Shown: positions 16,553-25,266 of the stretch, in pieces | Layout of the letters: each line of letters begins with the position of its first letter | Position numbering within the stretch: the stretch's first letter is position 1 | Assembly: GCF_029909975.1 (NCBI RefSeq) | Contig: NZ_CP094516.1 | Span: 8,162,501 to 8,226,500 of the forward strand | Source: Bradyrhizobium sp. ISRA430 | Lineage (GTDB): Bacteria; Pseudomonadota; Alphaproteobacteria; Rhizobiales; Xanthobacteraceae | Direction of reading: 5' to 3' | Length of the DNA: 64,000 nucleotides | Translations under genes and position numbers: made by a program | The notes under the pieces: model-generated | Databases searched by the model: none | What the model was told of the DNA's origin: nothing | Seen by the model: the letters and a program-made list of their open reading frames with translations, nothing else

Positions 16553-17599
16553 ATGCTGGCTGATCGCATCGAGGCAAAATGGATCGACGCATTTTGCGAG
16601 ATCTTCGAGCGATGCGCCGTCAAGGCCGGCGATACTGCCGCCATCCTGTCAGAAACTCAGTCACGCGCCTTGAACGTGCATCTGGCCGAGCTCGCCTTGC
16701 TGCGTATGGGTGCGCGGCCGTTCCATGTGGTTCTGCCGACCCAGCGTAACCGCCATGTCGTGCCGGTGCGCTCGACCGGGGCCAGCGAGGCGATCCAGCG
16801 GCTGACGCCAGTCGTCAGCGCACTCCAGCAGGCCGGCTTTGTCGTGGATTGCACCATCGAGGGCCTGATGCACGCCGTGGAGACGCCGGAGATCCTCAAG
16901 GCTGGCGCGCGGATTCTGGTGATCTCCAACGAGCATCCTGAGGCGCTGGAGCGGATGGTGCCGGATCCCGCGCTGGAAAAGCACGTTCGGGCGGCAGCCA
17001 AGATGCTGCGTGGGACCAAACGCATGCGGGTCACGTCGAAGGCCGGCACGGCGCTCGACGTCGACATGGTGGGTGCTTCGACGGTCGGCGTGTGGGGTTG
17101 GACCGACAAACCCGGCACGCTGGCGCACTGGCCGGGCGGAATTGTCGTCAGCTTTCCCAGGAGCGGCACGATCAATGGCACGCTGGTGATGGCGCCGGGC
17201 GACATCAATCTGACCTTCAAGCGCTACCTGACGTCGCCGGTGACGATGATGCTCAAGGACGACTATATCGTCGAGCTGGAAGGCGAGGGCACGGATGCCG
17301 CGATGATGCGCGCCTATCTGGCCGCCTGGGGCGACCGCGAAGCCTATGCGGTCTCGCATGTCGGCTTCGGTATGAATCCGGGCGCGCGCTATGAAGCGCT
17401 GTCGATGTACGACCAGCGCGACACCAACGGCACCGAGCTTCGCGCCGTGTCCGGTAATTTCCTGTTCTCGACCGGCGCGAATGAATTCGCCGGCCGCTAT
17501 ACGGCGGGCCATTTCGATCTGCCGATGATGGGAACCACCATCGAGCTCGATGGCGTCGCGGTGGTGCGGGAGGGCGTGCTCCAGGACGTCTTCGGCTAG
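16553..17599 (+). CDS. NicX-like Fe(II) dioxygenase / M29-type protein
   Basis: The 348-aa protein belongs to the M29-aminopeptidase-like superfamily that includes NicX, 2,5-dihydroxypyridine 5,6-dioxygenase. His269 (SHVGFG), His320 and Asp322 (AGHFDLP) lie close to the positions of the His-His-Asp iron triad reported for Pseudomonas NicX (265, 318, 320); the length is the same. This is a residue pattern, not proof of activity. Its co-location with a two-component hydroxylase and an importer fits ring cleavage of a hydroxylated heterocycle. Its stop overlaps the convergent dehydrogenase stop. Confidence 0.7.
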   Translation: MLADRIEAKWIDAFCEIFERCAVKAGDTAAILSETQSRALNVHLAELALLRMGARPFHVVLPTQRNRHVVPVRSTGASEAIQRLTPVVSALQQAGFVVDCTIEGLMHAVETPEILKAGARILVISNEHPEALERMVPDPALEKHVRAAAKMLRGTKRMRVTSKAGTALDVDMVGASTVGVWGWTDKPGTLAHWPGGIVVSFPRSGTINGTLVMAPGDINLTFKRYLTSPVTMMLKDDYIVELEGEGTDAAMMRAYLAAWGDREAYAVSHVGFGMNPGARYEALSMYDQRDTNGTELRAVSGNFLFSTGANEFAGRYTAGHFDLPMMGTTIELDGVAVVREGVLQDVFG

Positions 17600-18588
17600 C
17601 TGCGATCGAGTACCGGCGGGCGGGCCAGGCCGAAGTGCCGAAGCAGGTCGACCATGGCCTTGAGCCGTTCGGTGCGATAGGCATCGACGTCGAGGCCGGA
17701 ATAATCGAGGAAGCCGGCACCTGTGCGCAGGCCGATCCGGCCCTCGCGCATATTGTTTGAAATCACGTCCGGCGCGCGATAGCGGTCGCTGCGGAGTGCG
17801 CCTTCGAGGTAGCGACTTGCGTAGTAGAGAATGTCGCCGCCGCCCCAGTCGATAAATTCGAGCAACCCGAGCACCGCATAGCGGAAGCCAAAGCCGTAGC
17901 GGATCGCCTTGTCGATCTCCTCCGCGCTGGCGACGCCTTCCTCGACCATGCGCGCGGCTTCATTCATCGCAAGCGCCTGGATGCGCGGGACGATGAAACC
18001 GGGTGTTGGCGCACAGACGACGGGGACCTTGCCGATCCCTTCGAGCAGTCTCTTGACCTCGTCGACGATGGCAGGGTCGGTCGCCGCGCCGGGCGAAACC
18101 TCGACCAGAGGGATCAGATAGGCCGGATTGAGCCAATGCACATTGAGGAAGCGTCGGGGATTCTCGATCGCGCTGGACAGATCATCGACGAGGATCGTGG
18201 ACGTCGTCGACGCAATGATCGTGTCGGGGCTGACCTGTCGTGAGGCTGATGCCAGTACTTCGCGTTTGAGCTCGACAACTTCGGGAACGCCCTCGAAGAC
18301 TATGCCGGCATCGGACAGGACTGCACGGCTCTGACCGGCTGGCACCACCGAAACCCGCTCGACCAGTACGTTCGCATCCGTCCCGGCGATCAGCTCCAGA
18401 CCTGCGAGATTGGCGAAAGTCTTTCTGACCTCGCCGAGTGCGTCGGTCTTCAGTCTGGCGAAGTCCTCCGCGGAACGATCCTTCACGTCGATCATCGCGA
18501 CCGTGTGCCCCGCGTAGGCGAACGCGACGGCGATGCCGCGTCCCATGCGGCCGGCCCCGAGACAGGCGATGTTGGCGCGGATTGTCAT
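17596..18588 (-). CDS. 3-hydroxyacyl-CoA dehydrogenase
   Basis: The 330-aa enzyme has the NAD-binding motif GAGRMGRGIAVAFAYAG. The catalytic His/Glu region of short-chain 3-hydroxyacyl-CoA dehydrogenases is visible (NVHWLNPAYLIPLVEVSPG). The C-terminal helical domain contains GFIVPRIQALAMNEAARMVE. It oxidises a 3-hydroxyacyl-CoA to the 3-oxoacyl-CoA. It is the last gene of a tight minus-strand operon starting at the hydrolase gene (23331), three bases after the opine-dehydrogenase-like stop. Confidence 0.88.
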   Translation of the reverse strand: MTIRANIACLGAGRMGRGIAVAFAYAGHTVAMIDVKDRSAEDFARLKTDALGEVRKTFANLAGLELIAGTDANVLVERVSVVPAGQSRAVLSDAGIVFEGVPEVVELKREVLASASRQVSPDTIIASTTSTILVDDLSSAIENPRRFLNVHWLNPAYLIPLVEVSPGAATDPAIVDEVKRLLEGIGKVPVVCAPTPGFIVPRIQALAMNEAARMVEEGVASAEEIDKAIRYGFGFRYAVLGLLEFIDWGGGDILYYASRYLEGALRSDRYRAPDVISNNMREGRIGLRTGAGFLDYSGLDVDAYRTERLKAMVDLLRHFGLARPPVLDRS

Positions 18589-18591
18589 CGG

Positions 18592-19680
18592 TCAGAATCC
18601 CCTACGAAGAAGCTCTTGCAATTGGGCTTTGCTCAGACTGCCGAGGCCCAAGGCTTCGAGAGTACGGCCGCCCTTCGCAAAATCTTCGCCACAAATCGAG
18701 CCTCCCATCGCGAGAAAGGCTTGAGCAAGCGGCGTGGCCACACCTGCCAATTCCGCGACGGAAACCAATAGCGAAAGGCCGAGCCGCAGATCCTCGCGCA
18801 TGTAGCGATGGTCGGTCAGCACGATCCGTTCGCGCCAGTCGCCGGAATCGGTCAGGCGGTCATGCGAGCCGCGGCCATACATCCAGATCTCGCCTTCCTT
18901 GGCGTAGTGATGCGCAAGCGGGAAATGCGGGGCGCTATATCCGAGCGCTTCCCGCACCGCAATTCGCTCTGCATCGAGAGCATCGGTGACCCGCCGGATC
19001 GAGCCTTGCGTGCCTTCCTTGTGGATGTCCCAACGGTCGAAATGCTCGATCGGACCTGCATTCATTACGATCAGCGGCGGATGGATGATGGGGCCTGCAT
19101 TCATCAGCGCGCCGGAGAGCGCATCTCCGCACCCCTCGATCACACTAGGAAAGGCTCGGCCAATCACCTGGAGCGCATGTGGCGCCTGATCGAGCGGAAA
19201 CACGCCGACCGGCAGCCGCTTGGCGCGGATCGTGATCGCGACCTCGAAGGGCCCGTGTTTGCGGGTCAACCAGGGCAGTGTGCCGGTCTCGGCAAAGCTC
19301 ACCCTAGCGCGGTTGCCGGCATCTCGTGCGGCCTGGGCGAAGATCATCGAGCCGAATGTGGCCGGCGGCAAAAACACGACCTGGTCGTCTTCCAGGTGCG
19401 GAGCGAGCAGACGGGCGATGTCCGGCTGCGCGAAGGCGGGGGCAGGGCACAGGACCAGTTCGGCGCCGCCGACGACCTTGGCGATGTCGGTCGTCACCAG
19501 CGCAAGTTTGACGTCGTGGCGGCCGTTGTGGTCCTGCACCAGGATGCGGGACCCGGTGGCGCGGTGTGCTGCGACTTGATCCGCGTCGCGACGCCAGAGC
19601 CGCACTTCATGACCCGATAGCGCAAAGTCGCCTGCGGCTGCGAAAGAGCCATTGCCGCCGCCCAGCACCGCAATTTTCAA
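18592..19680 (-). CDS. Octopine/nopaline dehydrogenase-family protein
   Basis: The 362-aa protein has an N-terminal NAD(P) Rossmann motif (VLGGGNGSFAAAGDFALSG) and the characteristic C-terminal opine-dehydrogenase domain, with MNAGPIIHPPLIVMNAGPIE (shown as two parts: MNAGPIIHPP and VMNAGPIE) and the LAHHYAKEGEIW stretch. Family members reductively condense an amino acid with a 2-oxo acid or do the reverse. It is embedded with four-base overlap in a CoA-thioester catabolic operon, which is an odd setting. The true substrate is unknown. Confidence 0.8.
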   Translation of the reverse strand: MKIAVLGGGNGSFAAAGDFALSGHEVRLWRRDADQVAAHRATGSRILVQDHNGRHDVKLALVTTDIAKVVGGAELVLCPAPAFAQPDIARLLAPHLEDDQVVFLPPATFGSMIFAQAARDAGNRARVSFAETGTLPWLTRKHGPFEVAITIRAKRLPVGVFPLDQAPHALQVIGRAFPSVIEGCGDALSGALMNAGPIIHPPLIVMNAGPIEHFDRWDIHKEGTQGSIRRVTDALDAERIAVREALGYSAPHFPLAHHYAKEGEIWMYGRGSHDRLTDSGDWRERIVLTDHRYMREDLRLGLSLLVSVAELAGVATPLAQAFLAMGGSICGEDFAKGGRTLEALGLGSLSKAQLQELLRRGF

Positions 19681-21218
19681 GATGCTTCTCCTTGCGCGCG
19701 CGACTGCGCATCAAGCTGCTTCAGCAGGAAATGCTGGACCTTGCCCAGAGCTGTGCGCGGCAGGTCCGGGACGAAAATAATATCGCGCGGAACCTTGTAG
19801 CGGGCGAGTTGCGCCTGAACGTGCGCTCTCAATTCGTCCGCCTCGAGCCGACAGCCGGCTCGTCGGATCACATAGGCAACCGGCACCTCGTCCCAGCGCC
19901 GGTCCGGCCGGCCGATCACGGCACATTCGCTGACGTCGGGATGCTCCAGCAAGACCCGTTCGACCTCGGCTGGATAGACGTTCTCGCCGCCGGAAATGAT
20001 CATATTCTTCTTGCGGTCGCGGACCCAGAGATAGCCCTCCGCGTCGCTCAGACCGATATCGCCAGTGCGATACCAGCCCCCGTGCAACGCCTCCCGGGTG
20101 GCGTCCGCGTTTCCCCAATATTCGAAGAACACGTTGGGACCGCGCACCGCGATTTCACCCGGTGTGCCCGGCGGCACCTCGGCACCCGCCTGATCGATCA
20201 CCCTGGCTTCGCAGCAAAGGCCTGCAAGACCGGTCGATCCCGTGCGCGAAAGATCGCCGCCAAGCCGCGTGTAGACCGCAATGGGGCAGGTTTCTGTCGA
20301 ACCGTAGACCTGAAGCACGGGAACGCCACGTGCAACGAACCGATCGATCAGATGGGGCGGCACGATAGTCGATCCGGTCGCGACGGCCTTCAGTGACGAC
20401 AGTTCGGTCGCGGCCCAAGCGGGATGATCGCTCACCGCCTGAATGATCGCCGGGACCATTACCGTCAGCGTCGGCCGATCGTGCGCGATGGCAGCGAGTG
20501 CCGTATCCGGCGTGAAACGCGCATGGATCGTGACGGTTGCGCCCAGATGAAGCGCGGGCGTGGTCTGGATGTTGAGCCCGCCGACGTGGAAGAAAGGCAG
20601 CACGGTCAGCACGTGATCGTCTGACGTCATGTTGTGCATGTGCTGGCTCATGACGCCGTTCCAGAACAGCGCCTCCTGGCGCAGCACGGCGCCCTTTGGC
20701 CGTCCCGTCGTCCCCGACGTGTACACGATGAGCAGGGGGCAGGAGAGATCGGTATGCGAGTTGCGTCCGCTGCCGTCGCAGGATGCCAACAGATTTTCGA
20801 ATGTTTCCCCACGGGGCGGCACGAAGTCGAATCCGATGACGGCCATTCCCGGCGAAGCGTGCTCAAGTTCGGGAATAACGCCGTCAAAAGCCTGCTCGAG
20901 CACCAGAACCTTGGCGCCAGCATCGCCGAGAATAAAGAGCTGCTCGGCGACGGCCAGTCGCCAGTTCAATGGCACCAGCATCGCGCCGAGCCGTGCACAG
21001 GCGTAGAGCAGAACGAGATAGTCGGGCCGGTTCAGGCTCAGGATCGCGACGCGGTCGCCTCGACCGACGCCGAGCTCCCTCTTCAATGCGTTGGCGGTGC
21101 GGTCGATACGCGCGGCGAACGCCGCATAGCTCAGCCTCTCCCCTTCGAAGGCGATGGCGGTCTTGTCTGGCGCAAATGCCGCGTTGCGTTCGATCAGACT
21201 AAAGAGGTCCACCGTCAA
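19677..21218 (-). CDS. Acyl-CoA synthetase (AMP-forming)
   Basis: The 513-aa ANL-superfamily ligase shows the P-loop-like YTSGTTGRPKGAV, the A5 region VYGSTETCPIA, A7 YRTGDIG, A8 DRKKNMIISGGENVYPAEVE and the C-terminal catalytic lysine in RTALGKVQ. It activates a carboxylic acid to its CoA thioester. It overlaps both neighbours by four bases. It is distinct from the benzoate-type ligase at 31600, so the cluster has two activation steps or two entry substrates. Confidence 0.9.
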   Translation of the reverse strand: MTVDLFSLIERNAAFAPDKTAIAFEGERLSYAAFAARIDRTANALKRELGVGRGDRVAILSLNRPDYLVLLYACARLGAMLVPLNWRLAVAEQLFILGDAGAKVLVLEQAFDGVIPELEHASPGMAVIGFDFVPPRGETFENLLASCDGSGRNSHTDLSCPLLIVYTSGTTGRPKGAVLRQEALFWNGVMSQHMHNMTSDDHVLTVLPFFHVGGLNIQTTPALHLGATVTIHARFTPDTALAAIAHDRPTLTVMVPAIIQAVSDHPAWAATELSSLKAVATGSTIVPPHLIDRFVARGVPVLQVYGSTETCPIAVYTRLGGDLSRTGSTGLAGLCCEARVIDQAGAEVPPGTPGEIAVRGPNVFFEYWGNADATREALHGGWYRTGDIGLSDAEGYLWVRDRKKNMIISGGENVYPAEVERVLLEHPDVSECAVIGRPDRRWDEVPVAYVIRRAGCRLEADELRAHVQAQLARYKVPRDIIFVPDLPRTALGKVQHFLLKQLDAQSRAQGEAS

Positions 21219-22504
21219 TCGTCCGTTTCGCCGGTCTCGTACAGCGCCTCGCGGCCGATACGGTCGAGGCAGAGCTCGGCTGTCCAGGGCAGCATCAGTG
21301 AACCACAGCGGCTGTCGCGATAGATGCGCTCCAGCGGCAGCGATCGGAGCATGGCCTGGCCGCCGCAGGTGCGGATCGCGAGGGCTGCGAGCTCATTGGC
21401 GCCCTCCATCACTGAATATTGCGCCGCATAGGCGCGCAATACCTGTTCTTTGCTCGGATTGGCACGGGCCTCCGTGACCGCCTGGAACCAAACGGCCTTG
21501 ATCTGCTCGAGCTTGATCTGCATCTGTGCGACGGCGATCTGCTTGGTCGGATACATCCTGCGCTTCACCGGTGGCATGCCCGGCACTTCGCCGCGCAGAT
21601 AGCGCACCGTGAAATCATAGGCCGCCTGCGCGAGGCCCATATAGGTCGGAGACAAGGTCAGGAACATGTGCGGCCAGCGCATCGCGGCCTGAAAGTAGAC
21701 GCCGCGCGGCATCAGGGCTGCGTCTTCCGGCACGAATACGTCCTTGAACAGGAGCGTCCGTGAGACGGTTCCGCGCATGCCGAGCGGATCCCAGTCACCC
21801 ACGACGGAAACGCCCTGCGATTTCGCGGGGACGGCAAGGTAAAGGGTGTTGCGGCGCGAAGCTTTCTCGCCTTCCTCGATTTCGGTGCAGAGCACGCCGT
21901 AATAGTCGGCATGGCCGGAGAGCGACGCAAAGATCTTCTTGCCGTTGATGATCCAGCCGCCGCTAACCGGCCTCGCTTCCGTACCAAAGGCAACGCCGCC
22001 TGCGGCCGCAGCGCCGCCCTCGGAGAAGGGCTGCGAGTAGATCGCGCCGTCCTCGACGATGCGCTTGTAGTGGATGGCGCGCCGGCGCTCATGCTCCGCG
22101 CGAGTCGCTGCGTCCATGTCGAGATCGTCGGCGAGCGGGCCCGACCATAGGGTCGAGCAGACATGCATGTTCCAGGTGAGTGCGGTTGCGCCGCAATAGC
22201 GGCCGATCTCGGCCGCGGCTAAGGCATAGGTCTGGTAATTCGCGCCAAGTCCGCCATGCTTCTTGGGAATGGCGATGCCGAGCAGGCCGGCGCGATGCAG
22301 GTCGCGATAGTTCTCGGTCGGGAACGTAGCCTCGCGATCATAGGCGGCGGCGCGACCCGCGAACACGGTCTGCCCGATGTCGCGTGCCCGCGCGATGATA
22401 CGGGCCTGCTCGTCGCTCAAGCGGAATGCGGCAGGATCGAAGATCGGCGCATCCAGCGCGACCTTGTCGGTCGTGCCAATGGTCTTGCTGACTTGCATGG
22501 TCAT
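21215..22504 (-). CDS. Acyl-CoA dehydrogenase-family flavoprotein
   Basis: The 429-aa protein has the three-domain acyl-CoA dehydrogenase layout (LRDLHRAGLLGIAIP-like N-terminus read as LHRAGLLGIAIPKKHGGLG; the middle domain includes INGKKIFASLSGHADYY). After LERIYRDSRCG the sequence is SLMLPW, not the EGT-type segment that holds the catalytic glutamate in many family members. It could use another glutamate, as some long-branch members do, or not be a true dehydrogenase. It is in a four-base-overlap operon with the ligase and hydrolase. Confidence 0.85.
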   Translation of the reverse strand: MTMQVSKTIGTTDKVALDAPIFDPAAFRLSDEQARIIARARDIGQTVFAGRAAAYDREATFPTENYRDLHRAGLLGIAIPKKHGGLGANYQTYALAAAEIGRYCGATALTWNMHVCSTLWSGPLADDLDMDAATRAEHERRRAIHYKRIVEDGAIYSQPFSEGGAAAAGGVAFGTEARPVSGGWIINGKKIFASLSGHADYYGVLCTEIEEGEKASRRNTLYLAVPAKSQGVSVVGDWDPLGMRGTVSRTLLFKDVFVPEDAALMPRGVYFQAAMRWPHMFLTLSPTYMGLAQAAYDFTVRYLRGEVPGMPPVKRRMYPTKQIAVAQMQIKLEQIKAVWFQAVTEARANPSKEQVLRAYAAQYSVMEGANELAALAIRTCGGQAMLRSLPLERIYRDSRCGSLMLPWTAELCLDRIGREALYETGETDD

Positions 22505-23331
22505 TGTGCAGTCACCTGTGGTGTGGTCACGACAGACTCTAGGAACCCTCCAAGAGCTTTATCGAATGCATCGGGGCGCTCGAGATTGGCGAGATGGCCG
22601 ACGCCGGCCAACTCGACGTATTCGGCCGCCGGAATGTAGGTCGCCATTTTTGCCATCATAGGCGCCGGCGCGTTGTTGTCCTTGGAGCCTGACAGCAGCA
22701 GCGTCGGTACGGAAACATCCTTAAGCGTGCTGCGCTGATCGAAGCCGATCAAGGCCAGCATCATGGCGCGATAGCTCGCCTCCGGCACGCTCGCCATGCA
22801 CTCCCGTGCGAGCTCCATCCCTTTCGGGTCCGGCTCGTCGCCCACAAGCTCTCGCACCAGCGAGGGCGCCAACGACCTCATCGTCTCACCGCGATCGAGC
22901 GGCCCGAGCCGCGCTGCGATGAACGATGTCTGCCAATCGCCATCGGCCTTGCCGAAGGCAGGGCTGGTCTGCGCAAGTACGACGGCGCGCGGCAGTCGAG
23001 GCGACTGGGCCAGCAATTTCTGCACGATCATGCCGCCGATCGAATGCCCGACGAGAACAGGATTTGTCGCATCGATCTGTGCGATGAACTGCTCGAGAGC
23101 CTCCGCCAGGGCAGCGATGCTGACGCTGGTAAGCGGCGCCGATCCGCCATAGCCCGGCATGTCCCATGCGATGGCACGGACGCGGTCGCCGAATGTCGTA
23201 AGTTGATGGCGCCACGCCCGGGCCGCGCCACCAATGCCGTGTAGGAATATCAGGGGTATCGCACCGGCATCACCCGCAGCTTCATAGGCGAAGCGTCCGT
23301 CTTTCGTTATCATCGGCGTGGGCTGCGGCAC
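22501..23331 (-). CDS. Alpha/beta hydrolase
   Basis: The 276-aa enzyme has the oxyanion HGIGG region, the nucleophile elbow GHSIGG (Ser in LVGHSIGGMI), an acidic residue in LLLSGSKDNNAP and the late His in GVGHLANLERP. It may hydrolyse a CoA thioester, ester or C-C bond in the pathway. It is the first gene of the minus-strand operon of five genes. A MarR-type palindrome lies about 60 bp upstream. Confidence 0.85.
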   Translation of the reverse strand: MPQPTPMITKDGRFAYEAAGDAGAIPLIFLHGIGGAARAWRHQLTTFGDRVRAIAWDMPGYGGSAPLTSVSIAALAEALEQFIAQIDATNPVLVGHSIGGMIVQKLLAQSPRLPRAVVLAQTSPAFGKADGDWQTSFIAARLGPLDRGETMRSLAPSLVRELVGDEPDPKGMELARECMASVPEASYRAMMLALIGFDQRSTLKDVSVPTLLLSGSKDNNAPAPMMAKMATYIPAAEYVELAGVGHLANLERPDAFDKALGGFLESVVTTPQVTAQ

Positions 23332-23386
23332 GCGACATCCTTTTGCTTGGCATGGCGATGCTAACAGGCCTGTCGGGGATGGAAAG

Positions 23387-23412
23387 AGATAATTTTATAC
23401 TTAAAGCAATTT
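23387..23412. promoter_or_regulatory. MarR-type operator, site 1
   Basis: ATTTTA, a four-base spacer (TACT), then TAAAGC lies 60 bp upstream of the hydrolase operon start. It is a variant of the perfect palindrome at 25212. It probably controls the leftward operon. Confidence 0.55.
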
Positions 23413-23472
23413 TCGGGCCGGGCGGATTGGAGCCGTGTGTCAGCCGCGCCGGCGAGCATCGTTCGTTGCAAA

Positions 23473-23493
23473 AACTTGAAGTTTAAAATATAT
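23473..23493. promoter_or_regulatory. MarR-type operator, site 2
   Basis: CTTGA, the spacer AGTT, then TAAAATATAT lies about 40 bp upstream of the SDR start. The right half matches the consensus exactly and the left half partly. It probably controls the rightward operon. Confidence 0.45.
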
Positions 23494-23527
23494 CGGGACG
23501 TCGTCTTTAGCTGCCGGGAGCCAGCGC

Positions 23528-24289
23528 ATGTCCGGATTGCCGCATTCGTCGCACGCGCTAGTCACCGGTGGCGGTCGCGGCATTGGTCGCGCCATTGCAG
23601 CGACGCTTGCTGGCGCCGGCGCGACGGTGACTGTGCTTGGGAGGAATGCGGCGACTCTCGACGAGGCTATCAGCGCAGGGGCTGCTCATTTTGCAGCCGT
23701 GGCCGACGTCTCGGATGAAGCTGCGCTAAAAGTCGCAATCGCCGAGGCGAGCGCACGACAGCCAATCGATATTTTGATCGCCAACGCCGGCAGCGCGGAG
23801 TCGGCGCCGTTCTCGAAATCGGATAGCGCCCTTTTTGCGCGCATGATGGATGTCAATTTCATGGGCGTGGTTCATGCCATTAGGGGCGTCTTGCCCGGAA
23901 TGAAGGACCGTCCCTATGGCCGCATCATCGCCATTGCATCGACGGCGGGGCTCAAGGGATATGCCTATGTCAGCGCATACAGTGCCGCCAAACACGCCGT
24001 GATCGGACTTGTCCGTTCGCTCGCTCTTGAGATGGCTGCCAGCAACGTGACGGTGAATGCAGTGTGTCCCGGCTTCACCGACACTGATCTTGTTGCCGGC
24101 AGCATAGAGAACATCATGAAGAAGACGGGCCGAAGCCGCGAGCAGGCCGTCGCCGAGCTCGCGCGCCACAACCCGCAGGGGCGGCTGATAACGCCTCAGG
24201 AGGTGGCTGACGCCGTGCTCTGGTTGTGCGGCGAGGGCGCCGGCGCGATTACCGGGCAGGCAATTGCCGTGGCTGGCGGTGAGATCTAG
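23528..24289 (+). CDS. SDR-family 3-hydroxyacyl-CoA dehydrogenase-like protein
   Basis: The 253-aa classical short-chain dehydrogenase has a cofactor motif TGGGRGIGRAIAATLAG, NAG motif (IANAGS), catalytic Ser (IASTAG) and YSAAKHA. The end GAITGQAIAVAGGEI is typical of the family. It precedes an enoyl-CoA hydratase gene by 43 bp, so it likely oxidises the hydratase product. GGGAG precedes the ATG. Confidence 0.85.
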   Translation: MSGLPHSSHALVTGGGRGIGRAIAATLAGAGATVTVLGRNAATLDEAISAGAAHFAAVADVSDEAALKVAIAEASARQPIDILIANAGSAESAPFSKSDSALFARMMDVNFMGVVHAIRGVLPGMKDRPYGRIIAIASTAGLKGYAYVSAYSAAKHAVIGLVRSLALEMAASNVTVNAVCPGFTDTDLVAGSIENIMKKTGRSREQAVAELARHNPQGRLITPQEVADAVLWLCGEGAGAITGQAIAVAGGEI

Positions 24290-24332
24290 CCTGCCCGGCA
24301 TGGGCGCGGAACAAGGAATGTAAGGAGATCGC

Positions 24333-25169
24333 ATGAGCAGACCAGCCAACCCGGTGACCGTGCCGCTTGCGGACTATTCGCCGCAGCACTTCCTGCTGGC
24401 CGCGGTCGATGGTGTTGCGACCGTGACGCTCAATCGTCCCGAGCGGAAAAATCCGCTCACCTTCGAAAGCTATCGGGAACTCACCGATTTCTTCCGCGCG
24501 TGCGCACTCGACGACGCGGTCAAAGCCATCGTCGTCACCGGTGCTGGCGGCAATTTCTCGTCCGGCGGCGACGTGTTCGAAATCATCGGGCCGCTGGTGA
24601 AGATGGACACCAAGGGGCTGACCGCCTTTACGCGGATGACCGGTGATCTCGTCAAGGCGATGCGAGCTTGCCCGCAGCCGATCGTCGCCGCGGTCGAGGG
24701 CATCTGCGCTGGTGCCGGCGCGATCATTGCCATGGCGTCGGACATGCGCCTCGCGGCAACCGGCGCCAAGGTGGCGTTCCTGTTCAACAAGGTTGGCCTT
24801 GCCGGCTGCGACATGGGCGCCTGTGCGATCCTGCCGCGGATCATCGGGCAGTCCCGCGCTTCCGAACTGCTCTACACGGGCCGGTTCATGACCGCGGAGG
24901 AGGGCGAGCGCTGGGGTTTTTTCAGCCGCATTGTCACGCCGGAGCAGGTGCTGCCGCAGGCGCAGGTGCTGGCAAAGCAGATCGCGGAAGGGCCGACTTT
25001 CGGCAACACCATGACCAAGCGGATGCTGGCCATGGAATGGGCGATGTCGGTGGAGGAGGCGATCGAGGCGGAAGCCGTGGCGCAGGCCCTATGCATGACG
25101 ACGGCCGATTTCGAGCGCGCCTTTGAGGCCTTTGCCAACAAGGTCAAACCGGTCTTCAAAGGCGACTGA
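24333..25169 (+). CDS. Enoyl-CoA hydratase/isomerase family protein
   Basis: The 278-aa crotonase-fold protein has the CoA/oxyanion segments [16 protein letters not shown] and [12 protein letters not shown]. The second oxyanion loop lies near [24 protein letters not shown] precedes the ATG. In the 2-aminobenzoyl-CoA route such an enzyme would hydrate or hydrolytically open the non-aromatic CoA intermediate. It lies between the SDR and the fusion monooxygenase, with an internal operator after it. Confidence 0.88.
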   Translation: MSRPANPVTVPLADYSPQHFLLAAVDGVATVTLNRPERKNPLTFESYRELTDFFRACALDDAVKAIVVTGAGGNFSSGGDVFEIIGPLVKMDTKGLTAFTRMTGDLVKAMRACPQPIVAAVEGICAGAGAIIAMASDMRLAATGAKVAFLFNKVGLAGCDMGACAILPRIIGQSRASELLYTGRFMTAEEGERWGFFSRIVTPEQVLPQAQVLAKQIAEGPTFGNTMTKRMLAMEWAMSVEEAIEAEAVAQALCMTTADFERAFEAFANKVKPVFKGD

Positions 25170-25211
25170 GGCGGTGGCTCCCGCCACTAACCTGTCAACG
25201 GGGACTTGCGA

Positions 25212-25239
25212 GAAATTATTTTAGGGTTAAAATAATTTC
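25212..25239. promoter_or_regulatory. MarR-type operator, site 3 (perfect palindrome)
   Basis: Arms GAAATTATTTTA (25212-25223) and TAAAATAATTTC (25228-25239) are exact reverse complements around the four-base spacer GGGT. It ends 27 bp before the fusion monooxygenase start. It is the best-defined member of six related sites and the probable high-affinity site. Confidence 0.75.
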
Positions 25240-25266
25240 ATTGCCGGATAGATTGGCGAGGCTCCC

